64,000 nt of DNA from Acidimicrobiaceae bacterium (GCA_016845585.1 JAERSO010000022.1:62001-126000), one strand, 5' to 3'; counted from the first letter of the stretch, positions 20,645-29,219 are shown. A program made the numbers and translations. The notes: generated from the sequence alone by a model not told the origin.

Positions 20645-21298
20645 GTGTATCTCGACGATCCGGACCTCGCCATCCGGTTCTGGAAGCCGTACGACGTCCT
20701 CACGGCCTTCACCGATCAGAACGGCCGGGCGACACTCGCCGACTTCATCGAGGTCCCCGACGTCTACGCGGCGGGCCGTCTCGACCGGGACTCCGAAGGT
20801 CTGCTGATCCTGACGCGGGGCAAGCGTCTTCGCACCCGCCTGATGGATCCGACCATCGGTCACCCGCGTACCTACCTCGCGCAGGTCGAGGGTGTGCCGA
20901 CTCCGGACGCCTGTCGGTTACTGGAAACCGGGGTCGATCTCAAGGACGGTCGGACGCGCCCTGCGAGCGTCGAGATGTTGTCGCAGCCCCCTGACCTCCC
21001 CGAGCGAAGCACGCCGATACGGGTTCGCGAGTCCATCCCGGACTCCTGGATCAGGCTGACGCTCACCGAGGGCAAGAACCGCCAGGTCAGGCGGATGACG
21101 GCGGCGGTCGGTTTCCCGACGCTTCGCCTCGTCCGGGAGTCGGTGGGTCCGATCACGCTGGCCGGCCTGGCACCGGGACAGTTCCACGAGCTGACGCCGG
21201 CCGAACGCGTCGCCCTGGATGCGTCGCTCAGCTCGGCTCGAGGCTCCAGTCGACCGGCTCACGACCGGCCGCGACCAAGGCGTCGTTCGCGCGACTGA
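20645..21298 (+). CDS. rRNA pseudouridine synthase, RluE/RsuA type
   Basis: RsuA/RluB/E/F-type pseudouridine synthase (217 aa) lacking an S4 domain, most like RluE, which modifies 23S rRNA. Core motifs are present: RFWKPYDVLTAF, AAGRLDRDSEGLLILT (catalytic Asp in GRLDxxxxGL), RTYLAQVEG and EGKNRQVRRMTAAVG. The start is GTG 20645, 11 bp after menB; no clear ribosome site. The last about 23 residues (Arg/Ser/Pro-rich) are read from the strand opposite the 3' end of ung: the two convergent genes overlap by 71 bp, and the true fold seems to end near LTPAERVALDA. Confidence 0.9.
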   Translation: MYLDDPDLAIRFWKPYDVLTAFTDQNGRATLADFIEVPDVYAAGRLDRDSEGLLILTRGKRLRTRLMDPTIGHPRTYLAQVEGVPTPDACRLLETGVDLKDGRTRPASVEMLSQPPDLPERSTPIRVRESIPDSWIRLTLTEGKNRQVRRMTAAVGFPTLRLVRESVGPITLAGLAPGQFHELTPAERVALDASLSSARGSSRPAHDRPRPRRRSRD

Positions 21299-21899
21299 AC
21301 GGACGGGTACCGAAGAAGCCCCGGTGGGCCGAGAGCGGCGAGGGATGCGGCGACTCGATGATCACGTGCCGACTCGTGTCGATGAAGTCCTTCTTCTTGC
21401 GAGCGGACGCTCCCCAGAGGACGAACACGACCCGGTCGCTCTTGCGATTCACCGCGTGGATGACCTCGTCGGTGAAGACCTCCCAGCCCCTCCCCTGGTG
21501 GCTGGCCGCGTCACCGGAGCGCACCGTGAGCGAGGTGTTCAGCAACAGAACACCCTGCCGGGCCCATCGCTCGAGATTGCCACTGGCGGGGATGGGCAGA
21601 CCGAGGTCGAACTCCAGCTCCTTGTAGATGTTGACCAACGAGGGCGGGACGCGGATCCCGTCCCGGACGCTGAAACAGAGGCCATGCGCCTGCCCGGGGC
21701 CGTGGTACGGATCCTGCCCGAGGATCAGTACCTTGACGTCGGCGTAGGGCGTGAGATGCAGTGCAGCAAAGACATCCTCGTGGGGCGGGAAGATCTCCTT
21801 CGTCGCCCGCTCCTCGGCCACGAATGCCATCAACTCTGACCAGTAGGGCTTGTCGAACTCGGCCCGAAGGATCGGATTCCAGTCCGTGGTCGTCGCCAT
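21228..21899 (-). CDS. ung: Uracil-DNA glycosylase, family 1
   Basis: Removes uracil from DNA to start base-excision repair. The 223-residue length is typical. The water-activating motif GQDPYHG (Asp63) and the DNA-intercalation motif HPSPLSAHRGF with catalytic His are both intact, as is the uracil-binding LLLNTSLTVR strand with Asn. Its ATG is 2 bp after the GAPDH stop on the same strand, so the two are co-transcribed. Its 3' end overlaps the convergent pseudouridine synthase gene. Confidence 0.97.
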   Translation of the reverse strand: MATTTDWNPILRAEFDKPYWSELMAFVAEERATKEIFPPHEDVFAALHLTPYADVKVLILGQDPYHGPGQAHGLCFSVRDGIRVPPSLVNIYKELEFDLGLPIPASGNLERWARQGVLLLNTSLTVRSGDAASHQGRGWEVFTDEVIHAVNRKSDRVVFVLWGASARKKKDFIDTSRHVIIESPHPSPLSAHRGFFGTRPFSRANDALVAAGREPVDWSLEPS

Positions 21900-21901
21900 G
21901 A

Positions 21902-23338
21902 CTACGGAACGCGGGGGTAGTCCAGCCCGGCGAGGTGCTGCAGGATGCGGATGACCTGATAGCTGTACCCGGCCTCATTGTCGTACCAGACGTACAGGAC
22001 ACAGCGTCGCCCGTCACCGATGGTCGCCTGCGAGTCCACGACACCGGCCCGCTCGGTGCCCACCAGGTCCGAGGACACGAGCTCGGTCGAGGAGGTGTAG
22101 TCGATCTGTTCGCCGAGATCGGTTGTGAGGGAGACCTTGCGAAGGGTCTCGTTGATCTCCTCCGCCGAGGTCTCACGTCCGAGGTTCAGGTTCATGATGG
22201 CGAGCGACACGTTCGGGACAGGCACCCGAATGGCGTTGCCGGTCAGCTTTCCCTCCAGCTCGGGAAGAGCTTTGGTCACCGCTTTCGCGGCGCCGGTCTC
22301 CGTGATGACCATGTTGATCGGGGCGGCCCGTCCGCGCCGCGGCTTGTTGTGGAAGTTGTCGGTCAGGTTCTGGTCGTTCGTGAATGCGTGCACGGTCTCG
22401 ACGTGGCCACTCTCGATCCCGAACGAGTCGTTCATCACCTTCAGCGTCGGGACGATCGCATTCGTGGTGCAACTCGCGGCCGACACCATCCGATCGCTGT
22501 CTTGCACCGAGTCGTGGTTGACGCCGTAGATGATGTTCTTCAGATCACCCTTGCCCGGGGCGGTGAGCACCACCCGGCTGATCCCCTGCGTCATCAGATG
22601 ACGACTCAGGCCGGCCTCGTCTCTCGCCATCCCGGTATTGTCGACGAGGATCGCGTCATTGATCCCGTGGCCGGTGTAGTCGACGTCCTCCGGGCTCTTC
22701 GCGTAGATGAGCTGGATCGGGTTGCCGTTGGCGATGATCTGGTTCTTCGCCGGATCGGCGATGACCGAACCATTGAACGGGCCATGGATCGAGTCACGGC
22801 GAAGCAGGCTCGCCCGCTTTTCCGTGTCGTCGTCCTTGCCGGGCCGCAGCACGATGGCACGCAGCCGGAGCTTCTCCCCTGATCCGGTGCGTTCGATGAG
22901 GATTCGTGCGAGAAGTCGCCCGATCCGACCGAAACCGAACAGCACGACATCCGTGGGCTCATCGAGAAGTCGCCCCTGGCCGGTCGTCACCGACGACAGC
23001 GCATCACGGACGTAGTCGTCGAGCGTGCGATCGTCGTCATTGGCGAGCCACCCGTTGCTGAGCTTGCCGAGATTGATCTTGGCGGAATCGAGGTCCATTC
23101 CCGCGACGGCCTCCAGCACCGGGAACGTGTCCTGAAGGCGCACTTCGCCGTCGGCGACCTGGCGGCCGAACCGGTGCGCCTTGATGATCTCGATCGCGGT
23201 GCGTTGCAGTTTGCGACCGTAGATGTAGAAGATCACGTCGCGCTCGCGGTAGAGACGGCCGAGAATCGGGATCATCGCCTCGGCGAGTGCCTCCTGGTCG
23301 CGCCAGTGGCCGAGAGCGTCCGGGGCAGTGTCAGTCAT
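21902..23338 (-). CDS. gap: Glyceraldehyde-3-phosphate dehydrogenase, long form
   Basis: Class I GAPDH of 478 aa, with an extra N-terminal region of about 125 residues before the Rossmann motif GFGRIGR (135-141). The catalytic SAASCTTNAIVP holds Cys290, and WYDNEAGYSYQV closes the catalytic domain. Corynebacterial GapB/GapX-type enzymes share this long N-terminus and are linked to gluconeogenic or NADP-dependent use; I infer a similar role. There is no pgk or tpi next to it, unlike the glycolytic gap. It is followed after 2 bp by ung and is divergent from an ABC exporter with 56 bp between. Confidence 0.93.
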   Translation of the reverse strand: MTDTAPDALGHWRDQEALAEAMIPILGRLYRERDVIFYIYGRKLQRTAIEIIKAHRFGRQVADGEVRLQDTFPVLEAVAGMDLDSAKINLGKLSNGWLANDDDRTLDDYVRDALSSVTTGQGRLLDEPTDVVLFGFGRIGRLLARILIERTGSGEKLRLRAIVLRPGKDDDTEKRASLLRRDSIHGPFNGSVIADPAKNQIIANGNPIQLIYAKSPEDVDYTGHGINDAILVDNTGMARDEAGLSRHLMTQGISRVVLTAPGKGDLKNIIYGVNHDSVQDSDRMVSAASCTTNAIVPTLKVMNDSFGIESGHVETVHAFTNDQNLTDNFHNKPRRGRAAPINMVITETGAAKAVTKALPELEGKLTGNAIRVPVPNVSLAIMNLNLGRETSAEEINETLRKVSLTTDLGEQIDYTSSTELVSSDLVGTERAGVVDSQATIGDGRRCVLYVWYDNEAGYSYQVIRILQHLAGLDYPRVP

Positions 23339-23394
23339 CGCTCGAGTGTGCAGCAGGCGAAAGTCACTTGCCCAGTCGCGGTCGCTGGCCCACG

Positions 23395-24333
23395 ATGTCG
23401 GCGGACGCTGTTCAGAAAAAGTACGGTGACGTGCACGCCCTTCGTGGGGTGTCGCTCGAGATCAAAGCAGGCGAGGTCGTCGGCCTGCTGGGTCGAAACG
23501 GCGCCGGCAAGAGCACCCTCTTGTCCATCATCGCCGGGCTCCTCGAGGCCGACGAAGGGGTCGTGACCATCGATGGCCTCGACATTCGTCACCAGCGGGC
23601 TGCAGCCGCCACGCGGGTCGGCATCGCGCCCCAGGAGACGGGGATCTACCGGGTGCTCACCGTCCGCGACAACCTCGAGTTCTTCGGAGAACTGGCAGGC
23701 CTCGGACGGGTGGAACGTCGACGCCGCGCCGATGAGGTGGCGGAGCAGCTCGGACTGGACGAGCTCCTCGACCGGCGGGGCTCGACGCTGTCGGGCGGCG
23801 AGGCCCGGCGACTCCACACTGCGTGTGCACTCGTCCACACTCCGCCATTGCTCCTGCTCGACGAGCCGACCGTGGGTGCCGATGTGGCCACGAGGAACCG
23901 CTTGATCGAGGCGGTGCGGGAGCTGGCGAACGAGGGCGCTGCTGTCGTGTACACCACTCACTACCTCCCCGAGGTGGAGTCGCGCGACGCCGAGATCATC
24001 ATCATCGACCGTGGCGAGCTCCTGGCGCGAGGGACGCAGGCTGAGCTCGTCGCGCAGCACTTCGAGGCCGGCATCGAGGTCACGTTCGCGACGCCGCGAG
24101 CGATCGACAGCACGACATTCGGCACGCTCTCGCCGATACAGACGGCTCCGGATCGATGGCTCCTTCGCGGTGACACGAATGTCGAACACACGCTTCACAC
24201 ACTGGGCCCTCTGGCGAACGAAGTCGTTCGCGTGGGGGTATCGAGGCAGAACCTCGAACAGGTCTTCCTCGCCGTCACCGGCACGTCGCTGTCGGTGGAC
24301 GCGGACAGCGAGACCGAAGAGGCAGCGTCGTGA
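23395..24333 (+). CDS. ABC exporter ATP-binding protein
   Basis: ATPase of a two-gene ABC-2-type exporter (312 aa). Walker A is GRNGAGKST, the Q-loop is in APQETGIY, the signature LSGGEARR, Walker B LLLLDEPTVGAD and the H-loop TTHYLPE. The C-terminal 80 residues form the extra domain usual for drug or lipid exporters (DrrA/CcmA-like). The ATG at 23395 starts the first strand (AVQKKYGDVHALRGVSLEI); an ORF reaching 23287 has no support. Its stop overlaps the permease GTG by 4 bp, so translation is coupled. Substrate unknown. Confidence 0.93.
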   Translation: MSADAVQKKYGDVHALRGVSLEIKAGEVVGLLGRNGAGKSTLLSIIAGLLEADEGVVTIDGLDIRHQRAAAATRVGIAPQETGIYRVLTVRDNLEFFGELAGLGRVERRRRADEVAEQLGLDELLDRRGSTLSGGEARRLHTACALVHTPPLLLLDEPTVGADVATRNRLIEAVRELANEGAAVVYTTHYLPEVESRDAEIIIIDRGELLARGTQAELVAQHFEAGIEVTFATPRAIDSTTFGTLSPIQTAPDRWLLRGDTNVEHTLHTLGPLANEVVRVGVSRQNLEQVFLAVTGTSLSVDADSETEEAAS

Positions 24334-25100
24334 AGACCGCGCTTGCCGTCACTCGTCTTCAGCTCCGGATCCTGCGTCGCGATCCATGGTTCCTGATCAT
24401 CATGTTCGGCATGCCACTCGCGGTCATGCCGCTCATGCGCAAGACGATCGGCCTCTCGTTGAACGCGTCCGGATATTCGAACGCGGACGGGGCGGAGCAG
24501 GTGGTGCCCGGGCAGATGGTCTTCTTCGGGTTCATGGTCGCGGGGAGTACGGCGTTCGCGCTCTTCCGCGAGCACGGCTGGAACACCTGGGACCGTCTTC
24601 GCTCATCGCCGGCGTCGCCGCGGTCGCTCCTCGCCGGATTCGGGCTGCCCTGGATGGCGATCCACATGCTCTTCCAGGCGGGGGTACTCCTGTCCGGTGT
24701 GCTCTTTTTCGGACTGCGCTTCAACGGTGGGTCGCCGCTGGCGCTCTTGTTGACCATGGCGGGGTTCTCGTTCTGCGTCGTACCGGCGGTGCTCCTGGCG
24801 GCCGCCACGCTTCGCACCGTCAACCAGGTCAACGCGCTCGTGAACATCGGCGCGATGGCGCTGGGTGGCATCGGCGGCGCCCTCGTGCCGGTCGAGCAGC
24901 TTCCCGGGTGGGCGGAGGCGATTGCCCCGGCAACACCGCAGTACTGGGCCATGGAGGGACATCGCTCGATCTTCCTCGAGCACGGCGGGGTCGCGGACGT
25001 CCTCGTTCCGACCCTGGTGATGTTCGGCGTCGGCATGTTGGCATCGGCATTGGCCGTGCGCCACTTCCGAGCCGACGAGACGAAGGAGTTCTTCGCCTGA
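24330..25100 (+). CDS. ABC-2 type exporter permease
   Basis: Membrane partner of the preceding ATPase (256 aa, six hydrophobic segments). It starts with a short cytoplasmic amphipathic stretch (RLQLRILRRDPW) and contains the family GLRFNG...PAVLLAAATLRTVNQVNALVN and PATPQYWAMEGHRSIFLE elements typical of ABC-2/DrrB-like permeases. The GTG start overlaps the ATPase TGA by 4 bp. The pair probably works as a dimer of each subunit exporting a drug, lipid or polymer precursor; the sequence does not tell which. Confidence 0.9.
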   Translation: MKTALAVTRLQLRILRRDPWFLIIMFGMPLAVMPLMRKTIGLSLNASGYSNADGAEQVVPGQMVFFGFMVAGSTAFALFREHGWNTWDRLRSSPASPRSLLAGFGLPWMAIHMLFQAGVLLSGVLFFGLRFNGGSPLALLLTMAGFSFCVVPAVLLAAATLRTVNQVNALVNIGAMALGGIGGALVPVEQLPGWAEAIAPATPQYWAMEGHRSIFLEHGGVADVLVPTLVMFGVGMLASALAVRHFRADETKEFFA

Positions 25101-25148
25101 TCAGGGGCGGTCCCCGATCTCGGTTAGCGGAGGTGCGAAACTGCCGTC

Positions 25149-25685
25149 GTGTCCGACATCACCGAGACCGATGCCATCTGGTTGAGCGACTCCGACCTGG
25201 AGACGGTTCGCGGGCGGGTGCCCATGGTCTATGTCGATGCCGTCCCCGTGAGAGTCGATTCCGTCGGAGAGGTCACCCACGTCGGGCTCCTGCTGCGGGC
25301 CATGGCCGACGGCACGGTGAGCAGAGCACTGGTCACGGGACGGGTGATGTTCGGCGAGCGGATCCGGTACGCGCTCCTTCGGCATCTCGAGAAGGACCTC
25401 GGTCCGTTCGCGCTGCCGCGGGTTCCACCCAACCCGGCACCGTTCACCGTCGCCGAGTACTTCCCCGACCCGATGGTGTCCGGATTCCATGATCCCCGAC
25501 AGCACGCGGTGAGTCTCGCCTATGTCGTGCCGATTGACGGCGAGCCCGAGCCGGCGCACGACGCTCTCGATCTCGCGTGGGTCACGCCCGAAGAGGCCGA
25601 CTCCGACGAGGTCAGAGCCGAGATGACCGGCGGCCACGATCGCCTGCTCAGGCTGGCCCTCGCGCACACCGGCATCCTCCCCTAG
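25149..25685 (+). CDS. Nudix-fold protein with broken Nudix box (DUF4916-like)
   Basis: A 178-residue protein resembling the actinobacterial DUF4916/Nudix-like group. The position of the Nudix box GX5EX7REUXEEXGU reads GRVMFGERIRYALLRHLEKDLG: the first Gly and Glu and the Arg are kept, but the metal-binding Glu pair is replaced (H-L-E-K-D). So hydrolysis of a nucleoside diphosphate substrate is doubtful, and a binding or regulatory role is possible. The C-terminal half (HDALDLAWVTPEEAD) matches how Nudix folds end. The start is GTG 25149; a GGAGG lies 14 nt upstream, rather far. Standalone, 48 bp after the ABC permease. Confidence 0.75.
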   Translation: MSDITETDAIWLSDSDLETVRGRVPMVYVDAVPVRVDSVGEVTHVGLLLRAMADGTVSRALVTGRVMFGERIRYALLRHLEKDLGPFALPRVPPNPAPFTVAEYFPDPMVSGFHDPRQHAVSLAYVVPIDGEPEPAHDALDLAWVTPEEADSDEVRAEMTGGHDRLLRLALAHTGILP

Positions 25686-25766
25686 CGTCGGTGGGCGCGC
25701 GGTTGTCGCGCGAGTCACAGCCCCGGGGTGCGGCGATCGACTCGAGATCGGGCAGGCTGTTCGGAT

Positions 25767-26987
25767 ATGGAGCATCGTGACATCGCCGTGATCGGCGCAG
25801 GACCTGCGGGTGCCGCGGTGGCCATCCAGGCCGCCCGCCACGGCGCTCGTGTGGTGGTGTTCGAGAAGGGTTCTCGCGGCCGCGACAAGGTCTGCGGCGA
25901 CGGCCTCACGCCGCGTGCGGTCTCCGCGCTGAACGAGCTCGGTATCGCCCTCGACGATGCCCACCACATCGAGGGTCTGCGCATGATCGCGAACAAGACG
26001 GAGCGGGAGCTGCCCTGGCCCTCCGGAGGACGCTTTGCGCCCCACGGTGCGGTCTGGCCCCGTCGCCGCCTCGACGCCCACCTGGTGGCAGCCGCCGAGG
26101 ACGCTGGAGCCGAGGTGGTCTGGGAGACCGAGGCACTTCCCGCCTTCGATGATGACGGACGTGTCATCGGTGTGGACGCCGGAGGAAGGCGCTGGACCGC
26201 CGCCCTCACGGTCGCCGCGACCGGTGCACCAGGTGCGGTCGCCAAGATGCTCGGGACGAACCGTGTCCCGGGGGAACCGTTCGGCCTGGCCATCCGCACC
26301 TACGCCGAGTCCCCCCGGCACGCGGATCGACACATCGAGGCGTGTCTGACGCTTCGTGACGAGCACGGCACACCCGTGCCGGGCTATGGCTGGATGTTCC
26401 CCGCCGGCGACGGCACGGTCAACATCGGGGTCGGTGCCCTGTCGACGATGAAGGGCTTCAAGAAGCTCAATCTCAACACGCTGCAGGACAGTTACCGCTC
26501 GTTGGTCGAGAAGGACTGGGAGCTTGGTCGGGACCTGGAGAAGCCGCGAGCATGGCGACTTCCGATGAGCGCTCAGCGTCGACACGGACCCGGGTGGGTC
26601 GCAGTCGGCGACGCCGCCGGTCTCATCAATCCGATGAATGGCGAGGGGATCGACTACGGCCTCGAATCGGGAATGCTGATCGCCGACCTCTTCAACGCGG
26701 ACCCCGCGAGCGCCCCGGAGCAGTACGACCTGCTACTCGGCGAACGGTTCGACAGCTTCCTGCGCACCGGCCGCCGGTTCTCGTTCCTGGTCGGGCACCC
26801 GTTGATGCTGCGGTCCGGGCTTCGGCTCGCCGTTGGCACCGACGCGATCGCGAACATCACCCTGCAGGTGATGGGCAATCTGGTCGACGCCGATACGCCG
26901 GGGGCGGCCGGCCGGGTCATGCGCGTGGCCGACAAGACCCTCGCCGCTGCCGAACCGCTCCTGCGTCGGACGCGAGCTGCGGCCTGA
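25767..26987 (+). CDS. Geranylgeranyl-reductase family flavoprotein
   Basis: FAD-dependent oxidoreductase of 406 aa from the geranylgeranyl reductase/MenJ family, which reduces prenyl chains in menaquinone or lipids. The FAD dinucleotide motif VIGAGPAGAAVAIQAARHGARVV is at residues 7-29, with FEKGSRGRDKVCGDGLTPR after it (the CGDG motif of the family). PAGDGTVNIGVGAL and the second FAD motif WVAVGDAAGLINPMNGEGIDYGLESG are further on. ATG 25767 fits the start of the first strand; there is no clear ribosome site. With menB 5 kb upstream, a menaquinone side-chain reductase role is plausible, not shown. Confidence 0.9.
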   Translation: MEHRDIAVIGAGPAGAAVAIQAARHGARVVVFEKGSRGRDKVCGDGLTPRAVSALNELGIALDDAHHIEGLRMIANKTERELPWPSGGRFAPHGAVWPRRRLDAHLVAAAEDAGAEVVWETEALPAFDDDGRVIGVDAGGRRWTAALTVAATGAPGAVAKMLGTNRVPGEPFGLAIRTYAESPRHADRHIEACLTLRDEHGTPVPGYGWMFPAGDGTVNIGVGALSTMKGFKKLNLNTLQDSYRSLVEKDWELGRDLEKPRAWRLPMSAQRRHGPGWVAVGDAAGLINPMNGEGIDYGLESGMLIADLFNADPASAPEQYDLLLGERFDSFLRTGRRFSFLVGHPLMLRSGLRLAVGTDAIANITLQVMGNLVDADTPGAAGRVMRVADKTLAAAEPLLRRTRAAA

Positions 26988-26990
26988 CGA

Positions 26991-27398
26991 CTAGGTGAGT
27001 CGCTCTGTCAGCTGGTCCGTGAGCGCTTCGAGCGACCGGACGATCGTCTCGGCCGAACACTCGATCATCAGATTCACGACCTCGTCGTCGAAGCGTCGCC
27101 GCCAATCGGTGTGCAGTCCGATCACCGCCTTGCCGGTGCCGATGGCGTACCCGACCTCCCACGCGGTTCCGTCGTCGGTTGTGAGACCGTTGAGCGACGC
27201 GACGAGGAGGTCACAGCGATCGATCCCTTCGACATTGTTCCGGTAGATCTCCGCCACATTGTCGGCCGTCTTCGGCGGATTGTCTCGGTGCGGCAGGAAG
27301 GTGTCGTACCCCGCAGCGACGATGGTGGTCTCGACCTGCTCGATCCACCACCGTTCCCCTTCGTCGAACAATGGGCCGGCGACGTAGACGTAAGGCAT
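26991..27398 (-). CDS. Nucleoside 2-deoxyribosyltransferase-like protein
   Basis: Small (135 aa) protein with the NDT/DUF4406 fold: VYVAGPLFDEGE at the N-terminus, the aspartate-rich GIDRCDLLVASLNG, and DDGTAWEVGYA where Glu81 is the predicted nucleophile. The family transfers deoxyribose between bases or hydrolyses nucleoside monophosphates in nucleotide salvage. The ATG is supported by a perfect TAGAAT box 6 nt upstream, so it is leaderless. It lies 3 bp from the end of the convergent geranylgeranyl-reductase-like gene and downstream of a frameshifted kinase gene. Confidence 0.88.
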   Translation of the reverse strand: MPYVYVAGPLFDEGERWWIEQVETTIVAAGYDTFLPHRDNPPKTADNVAEIYRNNVEGIDRCDLLVASLNGLTTDDGTAWEVGYAIGTGKAVIGLHTDWRRRFDDEVVNLMIECSAETIVRSLEALTDQLTERLT

Positions 27399-27404
27399 CG
27401 CCGG

Positions 27405-27410
27405 ATTCTA
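27405..27410 (-). promoter_or_regulatory. Leaderless -10 box of the NDT-like gene
   Basis: TAGAAT on the minus strand followed by 6 nt (CCGGCG) and ATG. It lies in the 26-bp gap after the frameshifted kinase, so the NDT-like gene can be expressed on its own. Confidence 0.5.
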
Positions 27411-27424
27411 GGTGTCCGGATGCC

Positions 27425-28209
27425 TCAGCCCCGTGGCCAATCCCGGAGCACCCGACGGTAGTCGTCGAGCCGCGCCCCGTGACGCGGGGCTACGGCCAAC
27501 TGTTCGGCGACGAGGCGGAAGATGAGCGCGCGGGCAAGCGCATCCGGGTCGGCTCGGTGGGCCAGGTCGATCGGCGCTTCGTTCCAGAGCAGGTTGTCCG
27601 CAACGACGATGGCGGTCATGTAGGCCACCGGTCTGACGACGGGAGAGAAGTCGAGCACGACGATGCCTCCCGCCCGATCGCGACACGTGTTCCCGGCCAG
27701 ATCCGCGTGAATCAGTTGGGGATCGGCGGGGGTCGCGCCCGTGAGCCGATCGCGGATCTCCGCGACCAGTTCGGTGGCTTCGAGGGCGAGGTCCTCGGTC
27801 GCTTCGCCCCAGGCGACGCGGTCAGCGCGGGCCCAACGGTCGGTCCGTTCCATCACGGGCCCAACGTCGCTCGTCGTCACGGCACCGAGGGCGCCGCCGA
27901 TGTCGGACACGTGGGCCAGGATCGTCTCCGGCTCCCCCGCGAGCGGTTCGAGGTCGTCGATGAACGTGGTGGCAGTCCAGCCATCCACGACCCAAGAGCC
28001 GTGCTCCGACCGGATCGGACGGGGGAACCGCACGCGGTCGGTCGGCGCCTGGGCGATGAGCCGCTGGCACCAGGACCGAGTCGTGGATCCAGGACCTTCT
28101 TGAGCACGACCCCGCCGACCAACACCGAGGTTTCGTCTCCTCCCGGCAGCGCCTGTGCATTGCCTGGCGCACGGAAGGCGTCGCGCACGAAGGTCGAGGG
28201 CATCATCAC
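27425..28209 (-). pseudogene. TIGR02569-like kinase-fold gene with frameshift
   Basis: Actinobacterial APH-fold protein of the TIGR02569 type (about 260 aa if whole). The N-terminal part is in one frame from 28209 (STFVRDAFRAPGNAQALPGG..., then VGGVVLKKVLDP), the expected Gly-rich loop and lysine strand. The rest is in another frame: CQRLIAQAPTDRVRFPRPI, WVVDGWTATTFIDD, the catalytic HADLAGN and metal-binding VVLDFSPVVRP, ending at 27425. The frame change lies near 28066-28090, around GGTCCTGGTGCC (minus strand); adding one base restores ...PRLGPWCQR..., as expected for the family. So this is a recent pseudogene or a sequencing/assembly error. The start is GTG or ATG at 28203-28209. It sits 20 bp after the D-threonine-aldolase-like gene. 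Confidence 0.75.
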
Positions 28210-28229
28210 CGATCGGCCGCCTGGAGGGA

Positions 28230-29219
28230 CTACCAGTGTCGGATATCGACGGAGAGTCGCTCCACGATCTCATCGCCGTCCACGAGCCACATCTCCTCGT
28301 GTTTGGCGACGGTCGGATCGAGGTGTGCGGGATCGAGGCGAATCCGTTGATCGAGCTCCACCCCCACCCCTTCCCGCGGTCGGAGGGTGGTGTGTTCATC
28401 GCTGCAGAACATGACCTCACCATCGGCCCACGATGGGTCGCCGCGGTCCATGCCGAGCGCCTTCAACCCGGCGTTGGCGACGATCCATCCCCTGGGGTTG
28501 ATCGCCAGGATCGAGCACTCGAGGTGGATCGCCTGTCGGAACGGCAAGTCGAGGGTGGCGTACTGGGTGTCCCCGAGCAGGAACGTGCCGGCCTGGATCT
28601 CGTTGGCCCATGTGTTCGTGTCGTAGGTGCCGGTGCCGCCGCCGGAGATCAGTTCACCGCCGACATCGTCGGCGGCCCGGAGAAGCTTGCTCATCGAGTG
28701 TTCGACCTTCGACACCCGCTCGCTGCGGTCCATGACCATCATCAGGTGACCTTCGTAGCCCATGACGCCACGAACACTCATGCCGGCGGCGCGGGCCTCG
28801 TCGGCGATCCGCCCCGCTTCCTCGGGAGGGCAACCGCAGCGCGGCAGGCCCACGTCGACATCGATGAGCACGCTGCGGATACCCGCAGCGGCTGCTCGGG
28901 CAACTCCCTCGCTGCTGTCGACCGCCAGCGTGACACTCGCCTCCACCGCGGCAAGGCGACGCAGTTGCTCACGATCGAGGACCTCGTTGGCCAAGAGCAG
29001 ATCCTCACCGAGGCCTGCGGCGGCCATCCCCTCGACTTCACGCACCGTCGCGCACGTGAAGTTGCGATGCCCGGCATCGGCGAGGCGTTGGGCGAGCGCG
29101 GTGCACTTGAACGCCTTCACATGAGGTCGCAACTTGGCGCCGGGCAAGGTGGCGCCGATGGTGGCGATGTTGTGGTCGAGGATCGAGCGTTCGACGACCA
29201 GAGCTGGAGTTGGAATCAC
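28230..29219 (-). CDS. D-threonine aldolase/D-serine dehydratase-like enzyme
   Basis: PLP enzyme of fold type III (329 aa), alanine-racemase-like barrel plus C-terminal beta domain. PLP lysine is Lys35 in LRPHVKAFKC; other motifs are TCATVREVEGMAAAG, LLANEVLD, GYEGHLMMV and GGGTGTYDTN. The C-terminal metal site, usually HxCxT in D-threonine aldolase, reads AHLDPTVAKHEEM: Asp replaces the Cys, seen in related DSD1-like enzymes. It could cleave D-threonine/D-3-hydroxyaspartate or dehydrate D-serine. GTG 29219 is strongly indicated by TATGGT 6 nt upstream; a much longer ORF to 30041 only shadows ald. It lies 32 bp after ald. Confidence 0.88.
   Translation of the reverse strand: MIPTPALVVERSILDHNIATIGATLPGAKLRPHVKAFKCTALAQRLADAGHRNFTCATVREVEGMAAAGLGEDLLLANEVLDREQLRRLAAVEASVTLAVDSSEGVARAAAAGIRSVLIDVDVGLPRCGCPPEEAGRIADEARAAGMSVRGVMGYEGHLMMVMDRSERVSKVEHSMSKLLRAADDVGGELISGGGTGTYDTNTWANEIQAGTFLLGDTQYATLDLPFRQAIHLECSILAINPRGWIVANAGLKALGMDRGDPSWADGEVMFCSDEHTTLRPREGVGVELDQRIRLDPAHLDPTVAKHEEMWLVDGDEIVERLSVDIRHW

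Noticed and set aside
28210-28423. Upstream extension of the kinase C-terminal frame
   Set aside because: It would overlap the 3' end of the D-threonine-aldolase-like gene; the true N-terminus is in another frame.
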